64,000 nucleotides of DNA from Skeletonema tropicum. Taxonomy: Eukaryota > Bacillariophyta > Thalassiosirophyceae > Thalassiosirales > Thalassiosiraceae. Positions within the stretch are counted from its first letter, which is position 1; every line of letters begins with the position of its first letter. The notes below the pieces were generated by a model. The model did no database searches. It was not told the origin of the DNA and saw nothing but the letters and a program-made list of their open reading frames with translations. This document shows, in pieces, positions 39,919 to 52,331 of this stretch. The stretch spans positions 5,518,001 to 5,582,000 of the forward strand of contig CM074127.1 in the NCBI GenBank assembly GCA_037178625.1. Direction: 5' to 3'. The translations under genes and the position numbers were made by a program.

Positions 39919-41650
39919 GTGCATTGTACAATGAGCTAGTACAAAGGGGGAAATGCAAGGCAAGGCATTCTCATTGTTTTGTCGTCTGAAAAATGCAGGT
40001 AGAGGGCAGTGAAAAATACATGACAGCCATTCTGGCGAGAAAGAAGGTGACGAACGTTGATTTGGAGTATCGATGAACGATGTGAAGCATGCAGAGTATA
40101 AGGTCTGGGAGGGAGAAAAAGAGATGATGCTTTATGGTGGTGGAAAAGAGGTGTATTTGACGAATGAAACGACAAGAGAGACGCCATGAAAAGTGCAAGA
40201 AGTCACTCTTACAGAAAAGAAAAGGGAACAGGTTGACTTGGAGTATCGATGAACGATGGTAAGCATACACCGTCATTTTCTTTGCGTGAAATGGAGTGAT
40301 AGGGGAGGAAGAGATTGGTAGAACTGCAAGATAGGCCTATCAATGATGATGGATGATACATTTCGGAACAACTTGTCGCAAACAACCACATCACGAAGTC
40401 TACTGCTCCTATTACGCGAAGAGTAGCAGTAGCAATAGCAATTCAGAAAGACATAGAATTAGTGATCAGTATCAGTACCACGCGATGACACAGTGAAGAC
40501 GAGGTGAAGTAGAGCATGGAGGCTGAAGGTTGCTATAATGATCGCAGATGCCAAGATACATGCAGCAAGATTGCTAGCCCAGCTCGATTTATCCTGCACA
40601 CAGCGCAGCTGCCACAAGATCGAGTGAGGTGATGACATCAAACGTCAGAGGCGAAGTCTAACGTAGGCATAAGTAGCCTCAAGGAGGCGGTTGAATAGAT
40701 TTGGTTGTCTGTTGTTGGTTTCCACTTCCCCTCGAGAGAGAAAAGTGTACTCATCCTCCAACGCCACGTAAAGGCCAACAGAGATGATGGAGGTGGGCCA
40801 TTGATCCCCGAAGGGAAAAGGTTAGACTTAAAGTTTAGCGGTACCCCCAAGGTACCTGCCTGGGAACTGTGCCCGGTCTTTGCCCGTGGCTCTGAACCGA
40901 TGCCCTTTGCCTCCAGACGCCATCGTCTCTAGGAGCACCAGCCCGACGCTGGATTGAGAGCAAGGCGAAAGAACATGCCGATCAGCCTGGTTACTGATAT
41001 GAGGCGAAAGAACATGCCGATCAGCCTGGTTACTGATATCATCATTCCTCCAGATAATCCACCGTCCGCACCCGCTCGTACTAAGTGGATGTTGAGATAG
41101 AAAGGTTTATAAAGGAGAGAATTGGTGTTAGTGAAACAAGCATCGCAAAGTGAACCGAAGAATGAAGCACCATCATGCATACAAATAAACGTACCTCCCC
41201 CAATTCGAACCGCCGACACATCGCTGCTAAGAACAAGTAATTAGAGAGAAAATGGAAGAAGCAATGTTAGTGTGTGAGAACCCCCGACAGTGTTGATCAG
41301 GCACCACCGGAGGAGACGAACGAAAACAAAAATGATAGCACACAACTGCATCCCGCCCACTCTCTCACCGACTCAAACCCATTTGAACCCCAGAACCCGA
41401 TCACCCAATCTCACCGCAAGCTCACAACATACGACCCGCCCTTCAGACCTAAAGAATACATAGAGATAGAAAACAAAAATAAAGAAGAGTTAATGAACAA
41501 TCATAGTAGAATGCAAATAAAACTAGCGAACTCACCAAGGAACCTCAGCCCGAACCTTCAGACCACCCAACAATACCAATCACACACGATCTATGCACCC
41601 CACCTGACCCTACCCGCCTGGATGAGACAAACACAAAGACGAGGAAAGTT

Positions 41651-43200
41651 AAGCGTTGTTGTTAGCGAAGAAGCAAAGTAGAAAAGCAAGCGCACATCGA
41701 ACTGGAAACTCTAAACGTACCTTCCCCACTCCGATATCAACCCACTCGAAATCAATGAAGGATAATGAAGGACAATCAAACAAGGGACGATCAAACAAGG
41801 GACAACCAAACAAGGGACAATCAAACAAAGGACAATGGCGGCCCTCGGGGAATACAACCACGAACGAGCAATACGCCTCAAAGCAACAATCAAACAGGAT
41901 ATGAATATGGTATACGGTCCGAAACCACCTAGATGAGATAGAAACAAAGAAGAGGAAAGTTAAGAGTTGTTGTTAGCGAAGAAGCAAAGTAGCGCACATC
42001 GAACTGGAAACTCTAGACGTACCTTCCCTGCTCCGAAACCAGCCCACTCGAACCCAATGAAGGATAATGAAGGACAATCAAACAAGGGACAATCAAACAA
42101 GGGACAACCAAACAAGGGACAATCAAACAAAGGACAATGGCGGCCCTCGGGGAATACAACCACGAACGAGCAATACGCCTCAAAGCAACAATCAAACAGG
42201 ATATGAATATGGTATACGGTCCCAAACCACCTAGATGAGATAGAAACAAAGAAGAGGACACCCCACCTGACCCTACCCGCCTGGATGAGACAAACACAAA
42301 GACGAGGAAAGTTAAGCGTTGTTGTTAGCGAAGAAGCAAAGTAGAAAAGCAAGCGCACATCGAACTGGAAACTCTAAACGTACCTTCCCCACTCCGATAT
42401 CAACCCACTCGAAATCAATGAAGGATAATGAAGGACAATCAAACAAGGGACGATCAAACAAGGGACAACCAAACAAGGGACAATCAAACAAAGGACAATG
42501 GCGGCCCTCGGGGAATACAACCACGAACGAGCAATACGCCTCAAAGCAACAATCAAACAGGATATGAATATGGTATACGGTCCCAAACCACCTAGATGAG
42601 ATAGAAACAAAGAAGAGGAAAGTTGAGAGTTGTTGTTAGCGAAGAAGCAAAGTAGAAAAGCAAGCGCACATCGAACTGGAAACTCTAGACGTACCTTCCC
42701 TGCTCCGAAACCAGCCCACTCGAACCCAATGAAGGATAATGAAGGACAATCAAACAAGGGACAATCAAACAAGGGACAACCAAACAAGGGACAATCAAAC
42801 AAAGGACAATGGCGGCCCTCGGGGAATACAACCACGAACGAGCAATACGCCTCAAAGCAACAATCAAACAGGATATGAATATGGTATACGGTCCCAAACC
42901 ACCTAGATGAGATAGAAACAAAGAAGAGGAAAGTTGAGAGTTGTTGTTAGCGAAGAAGCAAAGTGGAAAAGCAAGCGCACATCGAACTGGAAACTCTAGA
43001 CGTACCTTCCCTGCTCCGAAACCAGCCCACTCGAACCCAATGAAGGATAATGAAGGACAATCAAACAAGGGACAATCAAACAAGGGACAATCAAACAAGG
43101 GACAACCAAACAAAGGACAATCAAACAGACAATGGCGGCCCTCGGGGAATACAACCACGAACGAGCAATACGCCTCAAAGCAACAATCAAACAGGATATG
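41651..43200 (-). repeat. Nested exon-intron-like repeat array, copy B (5 units)
   Basis: Five units; the candidate exons end at donor positions next to 41721, 42023, 42384, 42695 and 43006. The second-to-third spacing is 361 bp because the intron there contains CACCCCACCTGACCCTACCC, which in copy A occurs only at the left edge of the array. This is the mark expected of unequal crossing-over. Confidence 0.6.
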
Positions 43201-43401
43201 AATAGAAGGTCCCGAACAAGCACACCACATCCAAAAAAGAAGTCCAATCCCTCTTCAACTCAGCAAGGCACGCCTACTCAATCTTCAGCGCTGCGAAATA
43301 CAGTGATGGCCCTGACGAATCAGCGACCACGTACCATAGCCAACAATCCGAAATATCAAACTTCTTCTCCACCTCTCCACCCTGCCACTAGAGAATACTC
43401 G

Positions 43402-45102
43402 CTAGGGCTCGTATCTCTCCGGTTGCCGACGGACTCTTGTCCCCCTCCTAGGACGACTTGGGGTTACCCAGTAGTTACCCAATTCAGAACTGAGTTTCGC
43501 AGCCTCGCTCCTCCTGCGACGGCGCTTTACACTAGGTGCAGAAACATCTTCCTCGACTTGCTCCCTTTCCTCCACCGCATCCGGCTGATCGAACGCTACT
43601 GGCTCTGGCTCCTCCGCTGCCAGCACTTCTACCGGTGCTTCAACAAGTCGATTTTCCTCTTCGATACAAGGCGTAGCATCAGCTTCTTCCTGTGCCCGTG
43701 CACCAGGTTCAACAGCTGCTTCCTCGATCTGCTCCCTCTCCTCCATAGCATCCGGCTGATCAAACGCTACTGGCTCCTCCGCTGCCAGCACTTCTACCGG
43801 TGCTTCAACTCGATCTTCCTCTTCGATTCGAGGCATAGCATCAGCTTCTTCCTGTGCCCGTGCACCAATAGGTTCAACAGCTGCTTCCTGAATCACGATG
43901 TCAGCATTGTCAAATACTGCATCTTCCCATGTGCGTTGGACGATTGTCAACGATGGGTTAGGGAGAAATTCAGCCCGAAGCTTCATTTCAAGAAAGATCA
44001 TGTCAATACCTTGCTCATAGAGTTTACACTCTCTGAACATCAACTCGAAGTCACTCCAGCTTCTAAGGCGTAGAGGGTGGTTCCTCCTGAAGCGTTTAAT
44101 GAGTGGAACGAGGCCCTTTAGAGCGCGCCGGGCTCTCCATTGCTTCTCGTAATTTCCATCCACCATGGAACAAAGCTTCCTGAAAGCGGTACGTCTACCA
44201 GCTTCCTTCATTGACACAATGTGTCCACTAACAACATCTTGCGCCCAAGAGACGTGTAACACTAGCGGGAGACGGGCGATATAGTCGGAAGATTCCGATG
44301 TATCGGCGGGAGGAAGATGAACGATATTTGATGCGATAGCATCAGTGAGTACATCGAACCCGCGTAGGGCAAGCTGAAGGATCTCATACAATAGTATGGC
44401 GGAGGAGGATCCAACAACTACAATCAATCCAAATATAGGAAGATTGGTAGGCATGACTTGGAGGAAGTCTTTTACCAACATCTGTAGAACTAGCGGAGCT
44501 ATTATCAAACGGATGGAGTTAACAATCAGGCGGGTGACGAAACTGAAAGTCCGGAGGATAAGTCCCATGATGCGGCGAATCAAGAAGAAGACAATCTTGA
44601 TCATCAATGGGAATCTGAGGAAGGCAAGCAGATACATTGCGGCAACAACAAGCACTGCTACGAACATCTCAGGACTGAGGAGTTCGATGTTACAAATCTC
44701 TTCCAAGACAAAAAGAGATGTAACCCACGTTGCGATGACAAATAACTTGCCAAGATAGGTGCGGACGGACAGCACTCTATCGACTAAGATCAGGGTGGGG
44801 ATCATAGTCCACATCGCGGTGACGATGGCAACATTAATCATGTGAAGAGCATGATCCAACGAGTACCACGAGTTGTTTGGATGGAAAACCCACACCAGAA
44901 GATCCAAACACATATCTGGTGACACCATTGCGAAGGCAACGGCGGCGAAGGCGACGGCAAAGGCGACGATGGCGAACATGTTGATAACAGTTGTAAACAA
45001 ACGATTGATAATCGATTTATGAGGTGATCTCTCTAGAGCCTTTTCCGCGTGATGAAGGAGTGTGCTGAAGAAAGGGTCATGTGTCATTTCATGACTCGTC
45101 AT
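43402..45102 (-). CDS. 566-residue membrane protein, copy B
   Basis: Protein identical to copy A. Two base differences from copy A that I checked, at 43972 (Ala codon) and 44326 (Asn codon), are both synonymous. The overlapping upstream ORF and hairpin are kept. See copy A for the domain layout. Confidence 0.75.
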   Translation of the reverse strand: MTSHEMTHDPFFSTLLHHAEKALERSPHKSIINRLFTTVINMFAIVAFAVAFAAVAFAMVSPDMCLDLLVWVFHPNNSWYSLDHALHMINVAIVTAMWTMIPTLILVDRVLSVRTYLGKLFVIATWVTSLFVLEEICNIELLSPEMFVAVLVVAAMYLLAFLRFPLMIKIVFFLIRRIMGLILRTFSFVTRLIVNSIRLIIAPLVLQMLVKDFLQVMPTNLPIFGLIVVVGSSSAILLYEILQLALRGFDVLTDAIASNIVHLPPADTSESSDYIARLPLVLHVSWAQDVVSGHIVSMKEAGRRTAFRKLCSMVDGNYEKQWRARRALKGLVPLIKRFRRNHPLRLRSWSDFELMFRECKLYEQGIDMIFLEMKLRAEFLPNPSLTIVQRTWEDAVFDNADIVIQEAAVEPIGARAQEEADAMPRIEEEDRVEAPVEVLAAEEPVAFDQPDAMEEREQIEEAAVEPGARAQEEADATPCIEEENRLVEAPVEVLAAEEPEPVAFDQPDAVEEREQVEEDVSAPSVKRRRRRSEAAKLSSELGNYWVTPSRPRRGTRVRRQPERYEP

Positions 45103-45118
45103 GTGCTAGCAAGCACAT
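45089..45118 (-). promoter_or_regulatory. Overlapping upstream ORF and hairpin, copy B
   Basis: Same as 37444-37473: a nine-codon upstream frame from ATG 45118 overlaps the main start at 45102, within a 9-bp stem. Confidence 0.45.
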
Positions 45119-46784
45119 GATCGATTTTGTCATGTGTTTCGCAAGATACACGTCTTATTTCGTAGAAATACACTATGTATATATTTTATATATATTATGT
45201 CGTCACATCATCAGTATCGTATCACATTACACATTACTGCAGTCACTTGCTGATATAATATCTTTCTTCCGTCATCGATGAAGGCGATGGGTCTGATAAT
45301 GCACTTGGATGTCGTGATGGTAATATCGTATCAATAAAAAAGAATCTTGTAGCGAAAAGTAATGCATTGTATCGTACGCAAGAATATAATATTTCAATGA
45401 CACAGGAATCTTTGGCTGCACGAGCTCATTTTCCTCTAGAAAGATAGCCTGCCGTCCGCTGCTTGTAGTGAACATTGTGATGCGTTTTGAGGGGGGAAAC
45501 GCTTCTTGTGCAGTCATCATTTACCTGTGCCTCTGCATGCTGCAACAAAGCGAGGCATGAAGTCGCGGGCAAGGCTAGCAAGGTAGGGGGTTAGTAAGAT
45601 ACCGACTTACTAGAACAGAGACTTGCGACATGAAACATGGATAGTAGCTCATTCAGGCAAGTTTCAAATGAGGACTTTCCGATGATACCAAAACCTACAC
45701 ACACTGCCCGACCGGGAGGAACCGAGAGCAGGTGAAATTGTAACAATGACGATGCATGTTAGAGTGATCCCGGGAAGCATTTTTCTCTTCTTTTCTGCTC
45801 CATCACCCTCTCACATGCGGTGTCTTCATTGCGAAGATCAGTTCCAATTGCACAAATGTCCATCCATCCATCCATCCACCAGTACGAAATTAGTAGCTAC
45901 GCAGTTTTCTTCAACCCAGTTCAAGTTATCACTTCCTTCCAGTTGAGTAGGATACCATCTGAATACTTCTTATGCACCATGATTTCTTCAATGTTCCTCT
46001 ATCTACAAGAATGTCAACTGCTTCGTTTCATCGTTTCGCGATATCCTACGCCTGATCAAGTCATTTCGTTTGAATCGAATATAAGCTTAGCTCGTTTATA
46101 TCAGAGACATGTACTCATATCGATATGATTATCATTTACTCTTGATACAATCTATCTTTTGTCCAGCCTCCCATCCAGAGTGGTGCACCTGACACTTCTT
46201 CCGTCTGCCAGTCTGGTAATAACTAGTGAACGTCATGCTGCCAGGCGAGGAAAGAAAAAGAAACTCTTCCTCGACCGGTCTTGTTGTACAGCACACGAAT
46301 CAATAGATTCGAGGTGGGCACAGAGTTGATTGGCGCCGAACAAGTTCCAAGGCCCTGTTAACCAAGTCTCTACGGCATCTTATCTGATATTTATTTACGT
46401 GGGTGTGGGTGTGGGTGCATGATTGATGATTGCATGCCTGCCGGTGGCTTTTTGAAGCGATTTTAGCGATCGAGTACCGGGCATGACGTCACACATCAAG
46501 TCAGTTTGGACTAACTCGCCACTCTCTTCCAGGTACATTACGCTGGTACCAGATATCTAGTGGCGGGATTGGTTAGGGCTGGCCACATCATAAAGCACAA
46601 CCCACACTTCTTCCAGCCATTCACAGATGCTTTTCTTGTTCAAAATACCAGTGATACTTACTTTACCGTAGCACGGAAATAACCTAGGTAAAGACCCACA
46701 CTCTACACTCTCAGCCAAAAGCCAAACCAGTACAGCTGTTTTCACGGATTTTCGGATAGCCGTTCAAGTTTCGAATTCCTACGT

Positions 46785-46985
46785 ATGTTAGGTACAAATG
46801 ACGTAGTGAGTCTTATAAAAACCCATTGGGCCGATTTCTCCCAACTCACCCCTCAACAAGAGCCACTCCGCGCAAAAAGATGCCAACCATGGCCAAATTC
46901 CGGAGCGTACTACGCACAACAAGTTGGATATTTGCTCAACCAAAAGGATAAATTAACCTCTCTTGCATGTCTAGATCCAAAATAG
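46785..46985 (+). CDS. Short ORF inside the insertion
   Basis: Starts at an ATG inside the left inverted repeat. It encodes 66 residues with no recognised domain (MLGTNDVVSLIKTHWADFSQ at the start). It lies 28 bp before the larger ORF on the same strand, and may be an upstream exon or a separate small protein of the element. Confidence 0.35.
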   Translation: MLGTNDVVSLIKTHWADFSQLTPQQEPLRAKRCQPWPNSGAYYAQQVGYLLNQKDKLTSLACLDPK

Positions 46986-47013
46986 CCAATTAGGTTGACT
47001 AAAGATTGTAATC

Positions 47014-47634
47014 ATGAACGATGGTAATACACTTTTTGAATACCTTTTCACACGGCTCATCAGTAAAAGTGACACTTATCGCGGCAGGTGGATTTGCGAC
47101 CAGTCGTTGGTAGAGATATTGCACAGACACTATACGAATGTAGATAAAGACAATACCTTACGGAACAAACTCGTGCAGCGTCTGAACAAGGCAGCCGGAC
47201 CTTTCAACAGCAGCAATGTACACAAGATATACCACAAAAATTTCACAACATCATGTCCATTCAATTCGTCATTACGCCGGATGGTGCACTATTACTACTT
47301 TGGAAAGGGAGAGAAAGTGCCCAACGAACCAATACGCGCAGCAGAGTTATTGTGCACAGAAATAGAACATATACAGAGTTACAGTGCAACTAATAATCGG
47401 CAGCGATCTTGCAACAAGCCGGAGCAAGTATCATTTCCCGACGATGGATGCGCTGGTAAGAAGAAGAACAAAAATAATGAGAACAAACGTAAAGAAGCAA
47501 CAAAATCATCAGCGGCTGCACCAATTACTCCTACTCCACAAAAAAGAACAAGGCGCTCGCAACGACTAGTTGAGCAGCAGCAGAGCCCTCTCGTGCCATT
47601 CGTCACCAACGTGGGTAGATTAGAGGATGAGAAT
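47014..47634 (+). CDS. Transposon ORF, N-terminal part, interrupted by gap
   Basis: About 207 visible residues from ATG 47014 to the N run. The sequence has helical, basic and Tyr/His-rich parts (SLVEILHRHYTNVDKDNTLR, SLRRMVHYYYFGKGEKVPNE), then a Lys/Asn-rich and proline-poor basic linker (KKKNKNNENKRKEATKSSAA, then PQKRTRRSQRLVEQQQ). It is placed like a transposase or DNA-binding protein of the insertion, but I recognise no transposase motif. The continuation is hidden by the gap, so the true end is unknown. Confidence 0.45.
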
Positions 47635-48134
47635 NNNNNNNNNNNNNNNNNNNNNNNNNNNNNNNNNNNNNNNNNNNNNNNNNNNNNNNNNNNNNNNNNN
47701 NNNNNNNNNNNNNNNNNNNNNNNNNNNNNNNNNNNNNNNNNNNNNNNNNNNNNNNNNNNNNNNNNNNNNNNNNNNNNNNNNNNNNNNNNNNNNNNNNNNN
47801 NNNNNNNNNNNNNNNNNNNNNNNNNNNNNNNNNNNNNNNNNNNNNNNNNNNNNNNNNNNNNNNNNNNNNNNNNNNNNNNNNNNNNNNNNNNNNNNNNNNN
47901 NNNNNNNNNNNNNNNNNNNNNNNNNNNNNNNNNNNNNNNNNNNNNNNNNNNNNNNNNNNNNNNNNNNNNNNNNNNNNNNNNNNNNNNNNNNNNNNNNNNN
48001 NNNNNNNNNNNNNNNNNNNNNNNNNNNNNNNNNNNNNNNNNNNNNNNNNNNNNNNNNNNNNNNNNNNNNNNNNNNNNNNNNNNNNNNNNNNNNNNNNNNN
48101 NNNNNNNNNNNNNNNNNNNNNNNNNNNNNNNNNN
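47635..48134. other. Assembly gap, 500 N
   Basis: Exactly 500 N bases, which is likely a placeholder length. It falls inside the insertion that separates array copies B and C. Open frames running through it are artefacts. Confidence 0.99.
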
Positions 48135-50580
48135 CTTTCAGTACGTTTGTACGTAGGAATAAAAATTCTGCGATTATCCGCCAAGATTTGCTAACAGCTG
48201 TACTTATGACAATATCAAAATACGTAATCACCAAACCATGACGGTTTCGGCCGTAGTAGACACCATTAACAATAATAATGACGAGCCATCAACAACTTTT
48301 CCCCTTCTCTAACGCCTCGTGATACATTCGGGGTGCAGCCGGTGTTTCGTTTCGTTCCATTCGCCCGCAATTGGCAGCGAACGGCGCGGCACGGCCGAAG
48401 GCCGAATATCGTGCTATCGCTTCTATTTTCGATGGTCATTCGTCTGCTCGACTCGATAATCATCGACACGTTACTATGAAGTGATTGCTGATTCAGGGGG
48501 TGTAAATTATTGCTGAATATTCATACACTCATACAAGTCAACACACTGGTTCAAATTGGCCGAGCATGTGGGTGTGGTGGTAATTATTATTTTGGGATTG
48601 GGGATGTATCCATCTCAGAATTAGAAGAGGACCCACAATGCCTTGGTGCAGAGGTTAGAGAACATTGACGAATCTTTGTTAGTGAAGGCTGGCTTACTAT
48701 TCTGAATTGGGAGTGGTGTGCTCGTCGCGCCTGTGCTGTCTGTGGAGAGAACTGCAACCAGTTGCAGTCCACTTTTTGAAGATATATGTAGTTTTCGAAG
48801 TCCAATTAATAGGAGAGACGATAGCACAGGCAGTTATACAGCTTTGATGTGCATTGTACAATGAGCTAGTACAAAGGGGGAAATGCAAGGCAAGGCATTC
48901 TCATTGTTTTGTCGTCTGAAAAATGCAGGTAGAGGGCAGTGAAAAATACATGACAGCCATTCTGGCGAGAAAGAAGGTGACGAACGTTGATTTGGAGTAT
49001 CGATGAACGATGTGAAGCATGCAGAGTATAAGGTCTGGGAGGGAGAAAAAGAGATGATGCTTTATGGTGGTGGAAAAGAGGTGTATTTGACGAATGAAAC
49101 GACAAGAGAGACGCCATGAAAAGTGCAAGAAGTCACTCTTACAGAAAAGAAAAGGGAACAGGTTGACTTGGAGTATCGATGAACGATGGTAAGCATACAC
49201 CGTCATTTTCTTTGCGTGAAATGGAGTGATAGGGGAGGAAGAGATTGGTAGAACTGCAAGATAGGCCTATCAATGATGATGGATGATACATTTCGGAACA
49301 ACTTGTCGCAAACAACCACATCACGAAGTCTACTGCTCCTATTACGCGAAGAGTAGCAGTAGCAATAGCAATTCAGAAAGACATAGAATTAGTGATCAGT
49401 ATCAGTACCACGCGATGACACAGTGAAGACGAGGTGAAGTAGAGCATGGAGGCTGAAGGTTGCTATAATGATCGCAGATGCCAAGATACATGCAGCAAGA
49501 TTGCTAGCCCAGCTCGATTTATCCTGCACACAGCGCAGCTGCCACAAGATCGAGTGAGGTGATGACATCAAACGTCAGAGGCGAAGTCTAACGTAGGCAT
49601 AAGTAGCCTCAAGGAGGCGGTTGAATAGATTTGGTTGTCTGTTGTTGGTTTCCACTTCCCCTCGAGAGAGAAAAGTGTACTCATCCTCCAACGCCACGTA
49701 AAGGCCAACAGAGATGATGGAGGTGGGCCATTGATCCCCGAAGGGAAAAGGTTAGACTTAAAGTTTAGCGGTACCCCCAAGGTACCTGCCTGGGAACTGT
49801 GCCCGGTCTTTGCCCGTGGCTCTGAACCGATGCCCTTTGCCTCCAGACGCCATCGTCTCTAGGAGCACCAGCCCGACGCTGGATTGAGAGCAAGGCGAAA
49901 GAACATGCCGATCAGCCTGGTTACTGATATGAGGCGAAAGAACATGCCGATCAGCCTGGTTACTGATATCATCATTCCTCCAGATAATCCACCGTCCGCA
50001 CCCGCTCGTACTAAGTGGATGTTGAGATAGAAAGGTTTATAAAGGAGAGAATTGGTGTTAGTGAAACAAGCATCGCAAAGTGAACCGAAGAATGAAGCAC
50101 CATCATGCATACAAATAAACGTACCTCCCCCAATTCGAACCGCCGACACATCGCTGCTAAGAACAAGTAATTAGAGAGAAAATGGAAGAAGCAATGTTAG
50201 TGTGTGAGAACCCCCGACAGTGTTGATCAGGCACCACCGGAGGAGACGAACGAAAACAAAAATGATAGCACACAACTGCATCCCGCCCACTCTCTCACCG
50301 ACTCAAACCCATTTGAACCCCAGAACCCGATCACCCAATCTCACCGCAAGCTCACAACATACGACCCGCCCTTCAGACCTAAAGAATACATAGAGATAGA
50401 AAACAAAAATAAAGAAGAGTTAATGAACAATCATAGTAGAATGCAAATAAAACTAGCGAACTCACCAAGGAACCTCAGCCCGAACCTTCAGACCACCCAA
50501 CAATACCAATCACACACGATCTATGCACCCCACCTGACCCTACCCGCCTGGATGAGACAAACACAAAGACGAGGAAAGTT

Positions 50581-52130
50581 AAGCGTTGTTGTTAGCGAAG
50601 AAGCAAAGTAGAAAAGCAAGCGCACATCGAACTGGAAACTCTAAACGTACCTTCCCCACTCCGATATCAACCCACTCGAAATCAATGAAGGATAATGAAG
50701 GACAATCAAACAAGGGACGATCAAACAAGGGACAACCAAACAAGGGACAATCAAACAAAGGACAATGGCGGCCCTCGGGGAATACAACCACGAACGAGCA
50801 ATACGCCTCAAAGCAACAATCAAACAGGATATGAATATGGTATACGGTCCGAAACCACCTAGATGAGATAGAAACAAAGAAGAGGAAAGTTAAGAGTTGT
50901 TGTTAGCGAAGAAGCAAAGTAGCGCACATCGAACTGGAAACTCTAGACGTACCTTCCCTGCTCCGAAACCAGCCCACTCGAACCCAATGAAGGATAATGA
51001 AGGACAATCAAACAAGGGACAATCAAACAAGGGACAACCAAACAAGGGACAATCAAACAAAGGACAATGGCGGCCCTCGGGGAATACAACCACGAACGAG
51101 CAATACGCCTCAAAGCAACAATCAAACAGGATATGAATATGGTATACGGTCCCAAACCACCTAGATGAGATAGAAACAAAGAAGAGGACACCCCACCTGA
51201 CCCTACCCGCCTGGATGAGACAAACACAAAGACGAGGAAAGTTAAGCGTTGTTGTTAGCGAAGAAGCAAAGTAGAAAAGCAAGCGCACATCGAACTGGAA
51301 ACTCTAAACGTACCTTCCCCACTCCGATATCAACCCACTCGAAATCAATGAAGGATAATGAAGGACAATCAAACAAGGGACGATCAAACAAGGGACAACC
51401 AAACAAGGGACAATCAAACAAAGGACAATGGCGGCCCTCGGGGAATACAACCACGAACGAGCAATACGCCTCAAAGCAACAATCAAACAGGATATGAATA
51501 TGGTATACGGTCCCAAACCACCTAGATGAGATAGAAACAAAGAAGAGGAAAGTTGAGAGTTGTTGTTAGCGAAGAAGCAAAGTAGAAAAGCAAGCGCACA
51601 TCGAACTGGAAACTCTAGACGTACCTTCCCTGCTCCGAAACCAGCCCACTCGAACCCAATGAAGGATAATGAAGGACAATCAAACAAGGGACAATCAAAC
51701 AAGGGACAACCAAACAAGGGACAATCAAACAAAGGACAATGGCGGCCCTCGGGGAATACAACCACGAACGAGCAATACGCCTCAAAGCAACAATCAAACA
51801 GGATATGAATATGGTATACGGTCCCAAACCACCTAGATGAGATAGAAACAAAGAAGAGGAAAGTTGAGAGTTGTTGTTAGCGAAGAAGCAAAGTGGAAAA
51901 GCAAGCGCACATCGAACTGGAAACTCTAGACGTACCTTCCCTGCTCCGAAACCAGCCCACTCGAACCCAATGAAGGATAATGAAGGACAATCAAACAAGG
52001 GACAATCAAACAAGGGACAATCAAACAAGGGACAACCAAACAAAGGACAATCAAACAGACAATGGCGGCCCTCGGGGAATACAACCACGAACGAGCAATA
52101 CGCCTCAAAGCAACAATCAAACAGGATATG
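50581..52130 (-). repeat. Nested exon-intron-like repeat array, copy C (5 units)
   Basis: Same five units and same hybrid third boundary as copy B at an offset of 8930 bp. Candidate donor junctions are at 50651, 50953, 51314, 51625 and 51936. Confidence 0.6.
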
Positions 52131-52331
52131 AATAGAAGGTCCCGAACAAGCACACCACATCCAAAAAAGAAGTCCAATCCCTCTTCAACTCAGCAAGGCA
52201 CGCCTACTCAATCTTCAGCGCTGCGAAATACAGTGATGGCCCTGACGAATCAGCGACCACGTACCATAGCCAACAATCCGAAATATCAAACTTCTTCTCC
52301 ACCTCTCCACCCTGCCACTAGAGAATACTCG

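Larger units (their letters stand above)
46734..48199 (+). mobile_element. DNA-transposon-like insertion with terminal inverted repeats
   Basis: This segment is absent from copies A and C. Its ends are inverted: AGCTGTT at the left, AACAGCT at the right. Imperfect inverted similarity extends about 52 bp through CGGATA to ATTCCTACGTA (46775-46785 and 48150-48160). GTAC at 46730-46733 and 48200-48203 is a possible 4-bp target duplication; the uninterrupted copies read CCAGTACGACAATATC at this point, and the right flank has four extra bases (TTAT). It carries at least one plus-strand ORF cut by the assembly gap. The superfamily cannot be assigned from what is visible. Confidence 0.65.
39919..48848. 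repeat. Segmental tandem array, copy B (with insertion and gap)
   Basis: Aligns with copy A at an offset of 7645 bp over the 566-aa gene. It differs by five instead of four nested units, by loss of the segment around 38755-38935 of copy A, and by a transposon-like insertion at 46734-48199 that contains a 500-N gap. It is almost identical to copy C from its start to about 46130. Confidence 0.9.

Noticed and set aside
47603..48241. Long ORFs running through the N run
   Set aside because: They exist only because N codons contain no stop.
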